Source of the DNA: Membranipora membranacea
Taxonomy: Eukaryota; Bryozoa; Gymnolaemata; Cheilostomatida; Membraniporidae
Reading direction: 5' to 3'
Length of the DNA: 64,000 bases
Assembly: GCA_914767715.1 (NCBI GenBank)
Contig: OU612072.1
Span: 26,660,001-26,724,000 of the forward strand
The notes beneath the pieces are model-generated. The model searched no databases. It was not told the DNA's origin and worked only from the letters and a program-made list of their open reading frames with translations. The translations under genes and the position numbers were made by a program. This document shows, piece by piece, positions 12,061 to 24,300 of this stretch (position 1 is its first letter; every line of letters starts with the position of its first letter).

Positions 12061-13134
12061 GCTCTGGGTTTCAACTACCATTGCGATATAGCTGGGAGGA
12101 ACTGGACTGGGAATCAGGTCAATGGATGTAGTGGTGCAATGGGGGTTTTCACTTAGCCTCTACCTACTACCAAAGGGAGGCTACGGCCCAACAACAGAGT
12201 ACAAACAAGGCAAAATTATGTCAAGGCAGGGAGGTCTGCCAGCTGGCAGAACTCAATAAACTTACTTCAGTGGGTTGAGTTCAGTAACGCACTTTATTGA
12301 TTACTGTAGACTAGGTTAAAACGATAAGGTCTTGTTGCTTCAGCTGCTACATACTAACTGGGTAGACTCTACTCATGTTCAGATATTGAAAGCATAAATA
12401 ATATGATACTGGCTGGTTAAACAAACAGGAAACAGGGAGCATTCTAGATGTAAAATAATATTATGATACTGGCTGATGAAATATTCTATGTGGGTTTGTA
12501 AGAGTTAAAATCAGTTATTAAAAGCATAGTATTATTAAAATTAGAAAAGTTACTATAAATGATACAATGGGAAGACAATTCATGATAATAAGAAAGCATG
12601 TAAAATAAAATAAGAGAGAGTCCGGTGGTACCCTGCAGTACCCTGTGGTAAACAATCTCCACCTTGAAACTTAAATAGAGCCTGAGTGAAAAGGGCAATG
12701 TTATATTATATTGGCACACAATTGTGAGATTGATTATAAAATCAAATCAGATGTCTTATCACTCGCCACATCCCAAAGCATGGGTGACAAAGTTGTAGTG
12801 CCTTAATGGCGAGGCCGCAATGTCTGCGTGAATTTGATCGTTGTTTGCAGGCAGGTTTTTTTGTCTCTCAGGCTTTCAAGGCTTTCCCTTCGTAAAGAGT
12901 CTCCTTGGATCGCAATTAAAAATTGAGAATATGCCAACTTATGTGTAACTCAAGCAAAACAACGATGGGTAAAGTGAACAAGTATTTGTATTCAGAAAGT
13001 ATAAAATTTGCTACATGCAACCATATTTTAAAGGTTATAATTTCTTTAAACTTATCTGTGGAAAACATAAATTGAACTTTGAACCTAAAACAGAAGCTGA
13101 TTTATGGTTACACTCACGCCATCCAGCCAACTGG

Positions 13135-13158
13135 TATATAATGCCAATTGGTATATAA
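13135..13158 (+). promoter_or_regulatory. Doubled TATA box upstream of TSP1 copy C
   Basis: TATATAA occurs at 13135-13141 and again at 13152-13158 because a 17-bp stretch (aactggtatataatgcc-like) is duplicated. Copies A and B have one each. Confidence 0.55.
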
Positions 13159-13195
13159 AGCCGATCGGCTGTTTGACACAGAAGAAAGAACAACC

Positions 13196-14032
13196 AGAAT
13201 CATTGGTGAGATCTTTGCTGGATTTGAAGTGAGGATATTATTTATATAGATCCTTTTTTAACTTTGTTTGTTTGCTACCAACAAACAAAGTGTTACTTCT
13301 ATTTTCTAAAATTTGTTTTCGGACATTGAATTGCATTCATCTCAGGCTATTATGCAGATACAAAGCCCTTCTTACTTGTACAATAAACAACCCCTTTGAT
13401 CCATTCTTTAATTGTATAATTTTTGTCTTTTAATGACTTTCAGTGACAACAAAGTACATACTTTTGGTGATAGTAGCTATGGCTTGTTTTAGCACCACCT
13501 ATGCCCATCGGCAACATCGGCAATTGAGAACCACAGTGTCTGCTAAGTCATATCACAGACCAGAACCACCTCAGGACGGTAAGTTATCACTTCCAAAGTC
13601 TCAATAAGTACGAATTAAACCAGACAGCAAATGAGAATTCACGACTAGTGTTGTATTCAGGGTCGAGTCAACGGGTCGGGTTTCGGGTTTCTGTGGTCGG
13701 GTCATGTTAGGGCAAGTCGGGTCAGAGGGACTAGAGTGATGGTCAAAATACTGCGTGCACCTGGTCACGAACCTGAGACCTAGTGTACTACAGTCCACGA
13801 TCTTAACCACTATGCTATGGATTTTAGGTGATGTTACGGAAATAGAGAATACACGATGATAAAACATATAGCTATTAGTCATGCTTTTGCTGTGATTATT
13901 ATGAACGGCTTACAACACAACATAAAGCTTTCTTCAGACATCTATAATTCCATAAATACTTGACCGACCAGAGCCAACATGTGGAGGAGCTGCATGTGAT
14001 GGGGAGCTGACTGAGACAAAACTTGTACCAGA
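13196..14032 (+). pseudogene. TSP1 gene copy C, decayed
   Basis: At the place of exon 1, the AATGG before the GT donor in the other copies reads AATCATTGG, so the start ATG is gone. Exon 2 (13444-13578, 135 nt as in copy B) is intact and still encodes the hydrophobic signal region. The following intron matches copy B up to about 13642, where a SINE-like insert begins. Exon 3, the first TSP1 repeat, is absent. A remnant of exon 4 is visible at about 13963-14032, reading RPEPTCGGAACDGELTE, which parallels EPEPSCDGARCDGGS of copy B. Loss of the start codon and of the main domain marks this as a pseudogene. Confidence 0.75.
13655..13850 (-). mobile_element. tRNA-derived SINE-like insert
   Basis: On the minus strand an A box TAGCATAGTGG (13807-13817) fits the Pol III consensus. 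A B box GGTTCGTGACC (13762-13772) fits with one mismatch and has tRNA-like spacing. A CCCGAC-rich body follows. It sits where the intron of TSP1 copy C loses similarity to copy B. I could not define target duplications. Confidence 0.5.
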
Positions 14033-16964
14033 TGAATTTTACTCCGACATATTTCCGGTGAATCCCTCCACCTCTCCTCCTTTTTATCCCTGACACTAAC
14101 TTACTGTGTACTGCTACTGTTGGCATGCTACATACATTCATTTATTGACTTTATACATAAATTAATAATCAATGTTGGAATTAGCAATTCATACTATGTT
14201 TTGTTATACTGCTGCATAGCAAGTTTATATCTTCCGAAGACATGAATGAAGAGTAACGATTTCCATTGTTCATGTTATGTTACAGTTTTGCTAGCAAAAC
14301 TGATTTTTCCACACCTTAAACTCCTTGTAACTTGAAACTTTTGAATTTTTCTTTCTGCATTAATCATTTATTTCAAAAGGCAACTATTGTATTTATGAAT
14401 AATAATATTCATATTCATATATGTTTATGTATATATGATATATAATATATTATAATCATGTTTGCAGATCCCAAAAAATTGAGCCATTGACTGTATCCTA
14501 CCCCATAGCCAGGTGTTTCGGACTACCTATACCTCATGCCCTTTACGAAAAGCCAAACAAGCCTAGAAAAAACAAATTATAACTAGCTTCAACAATTTAT
14601 GTCTAGTGAGGCTATTATTTCTTATTTTTACTCAACCAAGCATACTAAATTCGTATTTTCTAACTAGCATTTGACTCCTTGTTTTGAAAATTGAAGGATA
14701 ATACCCTGAACAATTTTTGTGGATAGATATTTAAAGAGCTAAGTATCAAGACACCGACCTTAGATATTCTTATTTTCCGGAATGAAACCGTGACCAAAGA
14801 GTTTTAGAATATCCAATATAAAATCTGAAATTCCCTTGTAGAAAACAAACTAAACATTGTTATATATTTTTGTTCCAAGCCGTGACTACAGACAAACGGT
14901 ATCAAGCTATTCTGCCACTTGACTTACATCCTAAGTTATATTCCTGACTTTGGGGCACCTGCTGATAGTTAAGATTGTTCAAAGTCCGATGTTTCCATTG
15001 GTAAAGGTTCAGTCACCCACCACATTCCAAAGAATGGGCAGCAAAATGGCGGATGCATCAAGGGCGAGGCCTCAATGACTGGGCCAATTCGCTTTCAGTT
15101 TGTAGGCAGGATCGAGCATACCAGGGAATCCAACAATTCCTAGTAGTCCTAGTAGTAGTCCTAGTAGTCCTAGAAGCAGTCCTAGTAGCTGAAGACCATC
15201 GGAACCCCCTCCTACTCCTAGACCTTTCTCAAAATAATCTTTGAACGCAGATGCAGAATGTTATCCTCAAATTAAGTATTGAAATCGTCCTTGATTCTAG
15301 TCTCTGTGTGAATATGGCCTTTCATCCCCATGTTGTATTATCACACAGGACTAACACATATCATATAATCTGACTTCGTATTATGGGAGCTGCCACTGAA
15401 CCACTTGTAGACTTGTTATTGTGCGCAGGTATGAATGACCAGGATGACCTATTTGTGGTATAGTTATCTACTGTATGTTCAATGGAACACAACTCCCAAC
15501 ATAGCCCTATCACATTGTAGGGGGATCTCTGTTACTAGAGGAGTCCGATGCTTGATGGTATCCGGATCGAGTGAAAGAAACAGAGAGGGTTTCCGCAGAT
15601 TAGGGGAGCCACGAGGAGTTAATCTTCATTCAAAAATTGACTGAAGTGCTTAAAGTGATCTCATTTTCAGGCGCTTATGTGATCCATGATAATTCAATCA
15701 AAGTGATTGAGTGATGATTTGCTATCATAAAGGTATTTAAACCTTGTAGTGTTATCCAAGTGTCTTTTCATAGCAATTTAAAAACCCAGAGAGAAGACTT
15801 GTTGACTGTGTGTGTCTGCGACTGCGTAGTTATATGGGTAAAACTTGGGCTGACAATAGGTCTGAAAATGAACAGTATCATGTCAACTACACACTTCTAT
15901 ACTAGAGTGTTGGGGTGGAGTTGTTCACTTAAACGATAGTATAAAATGCGAACTGCACCATGTCTGACCCACCCAAAGAATCAAGTTACCAATTTTCTAG
16001 AAGGACCAAATTTCAGACTTCGGATTTTTCTCTTTTAATCTGTTAATGAACTATACAGCAGATTCAGCAGTACTGAGGCTCTGACTGTACTGGAGTGAAG
16101 ATGACACATGAGTTGTGTACAATTTTTGTGTGTGAGATTCATTCCCCATCCGATATAGCGCATCATCATTGACTATCCAAGTTCTCTATTTTTCCACTGG
16201 AAGATTTATGTATGGTTTAAATATGGAGTGCAGGAAGTGACTGATTATCAAAATACTCAATAGTGTTATGACTTACGATGATATGGTTATGCCTGGTAGT
16301 GAAAGCTCTTTATCCAAAGATACTGTTAATGGATTCCAGAGAAACAAAATATGACTTAAGAGAGAAAGCGCTTGGAAGAAACGTAAAACAATTTTTCTGA
16401 TCTGCATTTCATTATTTCATTTGACAAACAAAATCCAATTAGTTTTACTACATATTTGTTGCTAATAGCGAAGCAAGGTCATACTTAGATATAGCTAATT
16501 GAATATTCATGATTGTTGCAACTATCGAGTAAACATACAATGAACACGTTCCAAATACAAATTGTATTGTTTTATATTAGTAAGTTGGTATTATGGTGAG
16601 TGTAAATGTTCAACTCAGCGTTTGTTTCATCTGCAGACTTTGCTCCTGCCCGGTTTGATTCTCCTTATCAGATTGATTCATTGCTTTGTTGTCTTTTCTC
16701 AAGTTGTATTCTGATGTCATGAGCAGCTGGACTATAAGTAATTTGTGATATGTATGTATTATAAACCATCTTTCTCAGCAATAATAATGACAATAGGCTG
16801 AGTACAGAAGGGGAATTGTAATATGGATGACGCAAGAACAAACTTTATTTTCTTTGTTCTACACTTCAATGCAGAACCACATGAAATAAAGTCCTGGTTG
16901 TTGGTTCAAATTGAATGGATCATTTAAAAGATTTCTCTTCAACGATAAAAATAAGTTAAAAATT
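14033..16964. other. Gene-poor interval
   Basis: I find no convincing exon. About 15005-15115 is a diverged copy of 12750-12860 (shared words include ggcgaggc and gcaggcaggt-like). 15143-15190 is a short run of a tagtcctag motif. 14400-14460 is a low-complexity AT stretch. Confidence 0.4.
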
Positions 16965-19858
16965 TTACCTGTCATTCTTGTTGTTATTTTTTAACCGCAC
17001 CCTGATGATATAAGCGACGAATAGCAGCACCAGAATTATTATGACCACTGAAGCTGAAGATATCAGTGCTATGTGTAGATAAGACAAACTTGGAGAATCT
17101 GTTAACTTCCTGGTGCTGCTTGTGATGTCATCGTCTGAAAATAATCAGGTAGTAAATTTTGATTTCAGCTTTGTGCTCTGAAAACAGAGTTCCTACATGA
17201 GCACAGTAAATGGTATGACATCAATATGACCGCCAAATATTGATCTAGATAAATTTATCTTTTCATCATAGCTAGGTTATCCAGTTAAGAAATGTAACCA
17301 ATGTGAAAATCAAGCGCTAAAGATGAAGAGAGGACAACTGTCAAAGTAGGATGCTGTGGCCCCAAGTAAGCTCTCAGATCATGATAATTGTTTATTATTA
17401 TTGCGCAATTGTGCTAAGAAAAGATGACTCAGATAATGCCAAATGTGCACTGAGTATGCTATGAGTAACTTTAAACAAGCCCACATTATCCAGTCTTTAG
17501 TTGGAAAGCTACAACTATGGTATAATTAAAAGCAACATTCACTTGATATTTGTAGTTTTTTATCACCATCATTCATCGTTGTAGTTGTAGGGATGATAGT
17601 TGTTGGTGTGGCAGTCATTGGTTTGTTAATGTTTAGTCGAGTAGTTCCCAGCTTGTGGGCAAGTTTCGGATCTACAAATTAAACAGTCAAAAAAGGTTTA
17701 TGACAACTCAAAAAATAATTTGTGAAACAGGCCGTCTCATTTTATTTGATTGTTCATCTATAACCAAATTATATCACTGTCTATAATAAAACTGTCGATA
17801 TCACAACTTAGAAACTGAAAAGTGAATTGACAGATGAATGATAAGCTTTGACATCTGAATATTACCTTAGAGAGTTCAAAAAAATCAAAATATAATCATG
17901 GTAAAAAGAAGAAATGAACAATTATTCAAAAGAATCGGTCGAAGAAATAAACTAAAGTCAAACATTGTTAGGAGACAGAGACTTGATTAAAACTAACAAA
18001 ATTTCAGTAAAACACGGACACACTCAAAATAATTGACTGATTATAATATAAGGTATACTCACATATGAACTGCTGGACTGCCTGGTACTGTCCCACATAT
18101 AGATAGTTAGCAGTGAGAAGTAGAGAGACAGGATTATTCAGACATCCTGAGCACAGATCCAGCGTTGATACTCTGTCTGCTTTCATGTCTACAACTCGTA
18201 TTCTTTTATTGTCCCTCTCAGCTACAAGAAGGACCTGATGTCCGATAAATAGAAGTTCATGTGGGTTAAAGAAGCGAGAGTTGAGTAGAGTGCTGTCTCT
18301 GTAGCCTGAGCTCATTGGTTTACCCGATATGAGCTGTATTGTCCTATCTATGTACGTGATACGGTAAAGTGCATGAAATGAGGCTATTACATACAGATCT
18401 CCGCTGTCATCCTGTGTCAGGTGACTAATGATATAGAGTAACTCAGACTTAACGAAAGTACTAACATCTCCGGTGTTAACATCTACAGACCTGACAGCCT
18501 TGTTATATTTATCAGCTACAAGCAGCTGACTCTCATCTTTTAAGTCTCTTATTACAGACTGAGGATTGTAAAACTGACTGCCGTCTGTGTAGCCTCTTGA
18601 ATAGCGATCTCCGCTGAAAACTGACGTGACTCTCGTTTGTCGGTCGATCATTCTGAGACAGTTGTTTAGTATGTCTGCTACTACTACATGATTTTGTGTG
18701 ATCTGTGTGAATCCAGTGATACGATAGAACCTAGCCTCAGCTCCTCTCCCCTCTCTGTATCCTTGCTCAGTAGTATTCCCTGCTATGAGTGTAGAGGTTA
18801 CACCATCACTAGTCTTTAGTGAGCTGTAGTCAGTGTATATGATGTTACCTGGTTTGTACATATCCATCTCCATGTGATAAACATAGTTAGCTGTGGTAGT
18901 GAAGTTGATTGCTGTAGATCTCTCCAATCTGTAATTAATAATACTGTCTCTAATTCAGGGTGCTTAAACATCATGATGTCATTGTAATTATACCATCTAA
19001 ACTGGAGAAGACATTTGGTCAGAGTTGAACTAAAATTTCATGAACACTAATGAGGAATGGTAAACATTTTTATATGAATAATTTGAGATACTAGAGTTTA
19101 ACAAACTCGGAATCTTATGACAGATAAGAATCTGGTTCAAAATCTAAAGATTAGTTAAATATAATTTTATTAAAGCAGTGACTCACTGATCAACTAGATT
19201 CTGAGTCCTCAGGTCCATACACCAACACGACTTTATAGTCACACAATAAACCACCTGTAGAAATAATTGAATTGTTTATTAATCGGCCTTATGTCCAAAC
19301 CAGCATTATTTTATAACGTTGCCTAGTGTGGGAAGTTATTAAGTTGAGGAAGGACAAGTGAAAGAAGAGCCGAATCCCATGACAGAGTGATTATTGCAGC
19401 ATTATGTCATCACCTTTGAAGCAGTGAGAGTTATTCCCTCTTTAGAACAGGTAATGTGAGTCGTACCTGTCGGAAACCTGGCTTCTCTTTATATAGAAAT
19501 GGATGAGGGGAGCAGACTAAAAATACCTTAGTATCAGTAGCCTGAGTACCGTCAGTACTGTAGTCTAGAGGGGATAACTATCTTCAAAATGAAGACTTAG
19601 ATTAAGACTAAGACCTAGAGGGATTTGAAAACACACAGTAGGCCCTTGGTATAAGAAAATACCTTGAACTCAAATTTTCTTGATGACAAGATCATGCCTA
19701 ACTCCTGCGAGTCTCCAGATATTAACATGAGAGCATTGGTGAATGATAAAATTATCAGATTGAAATATAAAATGCACACTTATAAGATTCAAAAATCGTT
19801 GTGTCAAATCTTTGTTATATTTCATACTCACAAGAAACACTGCAAACTTCAGCATCAT
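16965..19858 (-). CDS. Single-pass membrane protein with NHL-type propeller
   Basis: Five exons on the minus strand: 19832-19858, 19187-19254, 18063-18928, 17567-17671 and 16965-17134. All junctions are GT-AG and in phase; the total is 1236 nt, or 411 aa, ending in TAA. Exons 1-2 build a signal peptide (MMLKFAVFL joined to VVYCVTIKSCWC). Exon 3 (residues about 32-320) consists of propeller-like blades with repeated motifs such as QGYREGRGAEARFY, VVVADILNNCLRMIDRQT and LLVAERDNKRIRVVDM, typical of NHL/SMP-30-like beta-propellers. Exon 4 is a Thr/Pro-rich stalk (PMTATPTTIIPTTTT). Exon 5 has one transmembrane helix (about residues 377-399, SASVVIIILVLLFVAYII) and a short basic tail RVRLKNNN. The layout predicts a type I surface protein with an extracellular ligand-binding propeller. 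The gene model is well supported; the ligand is unknown. Confidence 0.85.
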
Positions 19859-21242
19859 GGTTCTTGGCGCACTGAATTACTGTATGAAAATCAAAAATGT
19901 TAGCTCTGATCTTGTCAAAGTACAATAAGCTAATGAAGCTTTAGGGAAACATGAGCAGCTAGTCACTATAAGTATATTAACCTGTTATCTGGTAGGTGCA
20001 ACTAACTGTGGTAAGAGCAACGCTGTGATAGGTAAATGTTTCACTGACTACTACTTAATGCTGTTGACCTAGCAATCTCTTGTGAATATATATCATGTGC
20101 AGTGTTATCTAAATTCTGAGTATATACCAAGTAGTTCATATCAAACTTTTGATAAGAGTGCTAGTAAATCTCTTGTTGCGTAGTGCTGATAACAAGTGCG
20201 TAATAATCATGTGAATATTACTCATCAAACCATCAACACATTACAACCCTGAATTATATACTAGGGACAGCCACATCCATACCAGGAGGAAACACTTCGC
20301 TGACCATATTTATCAAAAATATATTAATTATCTCTCAGGCCTCCAACATTTATCAGAATTAGGGAAAAATTTACCAATTCTATTTCATTAAAAGTTCTGT
20401 TTGTTTAGAAAACTTTTTGATTTTTCCCTGCTTGTTCGGTTTTTTGGTCAACTGCCTCACTGCAATAATACCGTAACTAATCTGAATATACACTGCGCTG
20501 CAGCAAAAAATGAGTTCAACAGCAAAACCATAGTATGTGTTATCTCAATAACAAACCGCATATCCTAGACTAGCAGCGCGCCATACCAAAGAGGCACTAG
20601 ATAATGACGTCCGTGTAAGTGCAGAAAAGCTGAATACCGTGTCTGGAGTTGTTTTTTCGGCTGTTCTGATGGCATATGAGTGCTATTACACAAATGGGGC
20701 AAAAGGGGCGGATCCAAGTAAGAAATACGGAAAAGGGGGTAAGTAGGGCGCTTTTACCATTTTATTTCTGATACATTGAATCTTTTTGTATCAATATCAT
20801 GCATATGTTGAGTAGATCACACTGCCGAATGTTATTGTTGGCAATTTACAGACAAGTTGTAGACACCCCTCGTACATAGTTGAGGGATTGAAATATGTTT
20901 TGCGCAAGCGCTCCAGAAAAACAGCGATAAATGTAATTCTTATGCCGTTTTTCTATCATGATTTGTTTATCAAAAGACTCCATTATAAAATATCTGGTAG
21001 CAGTCTAATTACCAATTCGGAGTACATGGGAAAGTGGTGAATCTAGTTAAGATGTGAAAAACAGGTAGGCCTTTCTGAAGTTTATTCTGGTAACGTGTGT
21101 AATCTGATTATGTGTTTGAAATTTGATAGCTATTTTAAATAGCACATAAGTATCAGTGCTTTAACAAACAAAAACAAAAAAGAGCGCATCCAATTTCATA
21201 CTATAATATTATACTAGAGTAATGGGTAATGGGGAACACACT
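19859..21242. other. Intergenic, 5' flank of NHL gene
   Basis: No exon is supported. A few short antisense ORFs overlap exon 1 of the NHL gene. I see no clear repeat or promoter motif beyond AT-rich tracts. Confidence 0.35.
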
Positions 21243-21356
21243 CCCTTTTTTTAATGATGAAGAGGTTTACTCCAATGGGATTCGATCCCACAAGTCTTGT
21301 GGCACTAATTGCCAGGCAGTGGATAGCAAGCGCACTAACCGATTGCGCCATCTCCA
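21243..21356 (-). mobile_element. tRNA-like SINE head
   Basis: On the minus strand an A box TGGCGCAATCG (complement at 21340-21350) and a B box GGATCGAATCC (complement at 21278-21288) both fit the Pol III consensus. The sequence between them (51 nt) does not fold into a clear anticodon arm. The 3' side runs into an A-rich end (plus-strand ctttttttaatg). This fits a tRNA-derived SINE or tRNA pseudogene better than a functional tRNA. A 141-aa plus-strand ORF across it is spurious. Confidence 0.6.
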
Positions 21357-22687
21357 AAAAGAACGGGTTGATGGCGCTGATAACCAGGCCTGCTATTCCC
21401 TACTCTGGATTGTTTTCTCTTGTCCCAGAACTCATTCCTGTATTGCAGGTCTTGGGTCTGAATATGTGTTTAGACGAAAGGAACTTTGTTTGATGTTTGG
21501 TATTAGTAGTTTTATTGCAGCCATTAGAGAAGGAAGAGCTAGCATAATTTGTTGTAACGTAGAGCTTTGTAACAATTGTTCTTTAATAAATTATCTGCAC
21601 ACAAGCAGATTTTTTTGGTTCACCAAGAGAAAGCAAGCTACTATAGAGAGCTAAAGGTTTATTTTATCATTATTCAATAACTCAAAAATAGCCAAGTTAC
21701 CCTGTTAAGTTGTCCTATCATTATAAAAATCAATTCAAGCATTGTTGCATGTCGACATAATGTTTTGTAAGCAGCTTAAGAAACTTGGTACGCTGTTTAG
21801 TTGCACTTATAATCTTTGTTCTGTCCAGGGATTATCTGATTTATTGAGTCCTAATTGAAATTCCCTTTTGCTGGCAATTACCCTGCTGTGCAATGCAGTT
21901 ACATCCTGTGTTAATCAAAAACAATTGCAGCTAAGGCCAGTGGAAATGAGATATAGCTAGGAGCAGTCTTCGGTAGTGAGCTCAAACTCAGAACTCAAGC
22001 TAAAACAGTAGACTTTTCTACAAACTGCCATATAAAAAAATTGCGAAATACCAGAGAAAGATGTTTCTGTGTGCTGAGAGTGTTTTATGAAGAAATTTCA
22101 TTTAATTTGAAATACGTGCAAAACCTTCCCAAAAGTGTTACTCTCATTCTAATTGTATCATTATGAACACTGGCTTCATTGTCAGCTAGATTTATGTCGC
22201 GCTGTGATTTGATTATTTTCCCTGCGATAAAAGTCTATCTGGCTTTATTAATTGTAATCAAGAGATAAGCAAAGCTTTGTATAGGAACTTCAACTCATGG
22301 TAATTATATCTTTTAATAACTTAATAACAAAGTCAAATAATTGAAATTATAAAAGCATATTGTTAAAAGTTTTCCAGAAACAAGCCCTTCAATCTAAGAT
22401 TTGAACTCCTGCAAATTGGAAAAATGTCCAACCTCCAACCAGCAGCTTGAGGAGAACTAGCGACCTAGTGAAAACTGCTATAAAATTATTAAAGGAGGTC
22501 AAGCCCCGCTTCCAAAAAAACAGGAGTGGAATATTTACTGCGTCCTAAGTGAAGACAGTGACCTACAATACCAAATACTGGTTTTATCGCTCTGAAGCCT
22601 TGTCATGTGACTGGATCAGCTAGATAAGAATTAATGCCAATATCTATAATCACGGCTGCTGGTACATTATCTGTGCGACATTGATAG
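21357..22687. other. Gene-poor interval
   Basis: AT-rich sequence with no exon, repeat or RNA signal that I can support. Confidence 0.35.
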
Positions 22688-23015
22688 CTAGTGAGGCTCT
22701 ACCCTATTCGTACGCCGGAGTGCATGCAAAAGAGTTTTACAATTTTTTCTGAAATCAATATTGGTGATGAAATAAACGAAAAAGTTCACTGCACTATTCG
22801 CCATGACAAAATATGTAGCCACTAACTCAAATGTCTTTAATGGCTGCGGAATAAGAAAAGGTAAAATCTGCCAAGTTGTCACTCAGAACAACATATGACC
22901 AATATATCCCAAACATACAAGTAGCTCGTACAGGACTGAATGAGGGGTACAGATAGATATCAAACTTAGAAATTTTGTTCACTTGAGTTCAACCACCCTG
23001 TCTAGGATGCTATTT
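22688..23015 (-). pseudogene. Class A GPCR relic (TM6, TM7, C-tail)
   Basis: One continuous minus-strand frame reads ILDRVVELK, stop, TKFLSLISICTPHSVLYELL, VCLGYIGHMLF, stop, VTTWQILPF, ELVATYFVMANSAVNFFVYF, ITNIDFRKNCKTLL. This is TM6, extracellular loop 3, TM7 with the N-S-x-V-N-F-x-V-Y variant of NPxxY, and helix 8 of a rhodopsin-like receptor. Two in-frame TGA codons interrupt it, and TAA stops precede it. TM1-TM5 are not found nearby. Nonsense changes in a fragment point to a pseudogene. TM7 plus helix 8 make the family call reliable. Confidence 0.7.
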
Positions 23016-24174
23016 TATTATCTCACTTCTTACTTACTGTCTGCCCATTCCTTTTACATCCCTGTATGCTAGAGAAAAAGCAACTCCTATACATTTATAA
23101 AGAGGCATTAAGACTGGGTATCGAAGATCTTGGCGATATTTACAGTCTTATAGATCCCAAAACCAAAACCTAACTAGTGCGATATATCCATAATTTTCTT
23201 GAAAAAATGACTATCAGGACGGTATCCAACTATAAAAAGTATAAGCACATGGGGCAGAGATTCTTTTTTTACGCCAGGCAGCCCCAAGCTAAATAAACTC
23301 ACTTCCAGCAACAGATATTGTTTACTCCTACTTTTATGCCATGTATGTTATACTTTCATCATTTTTAATATCATGGGCATCAGTATTTAACACCTTTTTT
23401 CACAACATTTATCATGTAAGTGATAGAAATACAATCAAACAGTAGAGTGAAGGATAAATAGAACATTAACTATAGGTGATGATTGATGACAGAAATCGGC
23501 AGACTTTGTTTCCCTGCATTGTGGCCAATTACTGACGTCACTGTTGGTGGGAGGAAATCTTTGATAACCTATTACAACTTTATTTTTTTGATCGCTCAGA
23601 AACATTGGAAACTTTAATTGACAGCTGATATCAGTATTTATGGATGGGGCTAAGTCAGATTCAAATCCAATTTGCCTGAGTTCTAAGCAGCAGGAGAAAC
23701 ATTTTGGTTTTAAATTTCACTCTGCGGGAAGAGAACAAGTCAGCATTTAGGCGAAGAGGAGCAAAGCTATGGTAAGACTACATGCTGACCAAATTATGAT
23801 GGATTGCTTCATAACTGTCAAATGTTATGGACCTGTGAGTTAGACAGTTAGTCAGACAGCTATACTAAAGTTTTCTTGTTATCTGAACCCTGCATGCAGT
23901 AAAAATTTTAATTCAGACATAAATTGACAGCCGAAAACAGTGTGGCGGTATGGTCATGAAGTTGGGGTCAAGTGCGGCGACAATCAATTTAATATAGTTT
24001 GGAACTATGGCCCGCCGGAGCACTTCGGCAGGTCAGGTCAGTCACTCCGACTTTGAAATATGAGACCCCCAGGGCAGATGCCAACCTTACAGGAAGATAA
24101 TTTTCAAATTAATAACATCAAAATCACATGAATGCAGAGATAACATCTCTCACACACCTGTTCTCTTTCTGCAG
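23016..24174. other. Gene-poor interval, possible 5' exon
   Basis: An ATG directly followed by a GTAAGA donor occurs at 23769-23777. It could be the end of a first exon for the candidate exon at 24175, but phases do not join to an ATG-initiated frame, so no model is offered. Confidence 0.25.
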
Positions 24175-24295
24175 CTGTACCAGTCCCTGAAGTAGAACTC
24201 TCCCCTCTTACCCGGCTCATCAGCGTATCTTGTGCTGTATTCATCAACCAGCAGTATGATCTTCAGACTTGGAGTGCCCAAATACTTTGCTTTAA
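24175..24295 (+). CDS. Candidate host exon interrupted just downstream by a retrotransposon
   Basis: A polypyrimidine tract and CTGCAG acceptor precede 24175, and a GTAAG donor follows 24295. Read in the frame starting two bases in, the 121 nt are open and encode VPVPEVELSPLTRLISVSCA and VFINQQYDLQTWSAQILCF. I do not recognise the family. The LTR element begins at 24301, five bases into the presumed intron. No partner exon was identified with confidence on either side, so this could be chance. Confidence 0.3.
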
Positions 24296-24300
24296 GTAAG

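Noticed and set aside
21243-21356. Functional tRNA gene
   Set aside because: A and B boxes fit, but there is no clean anticodon arm or acceptor stem, and the end is A-rich as in a SINE.
21229-21654. 141-aa plus-strand ORF
   Set aside because: It crosses the tRNA-like SINE head on the opposite strand and has no domain.
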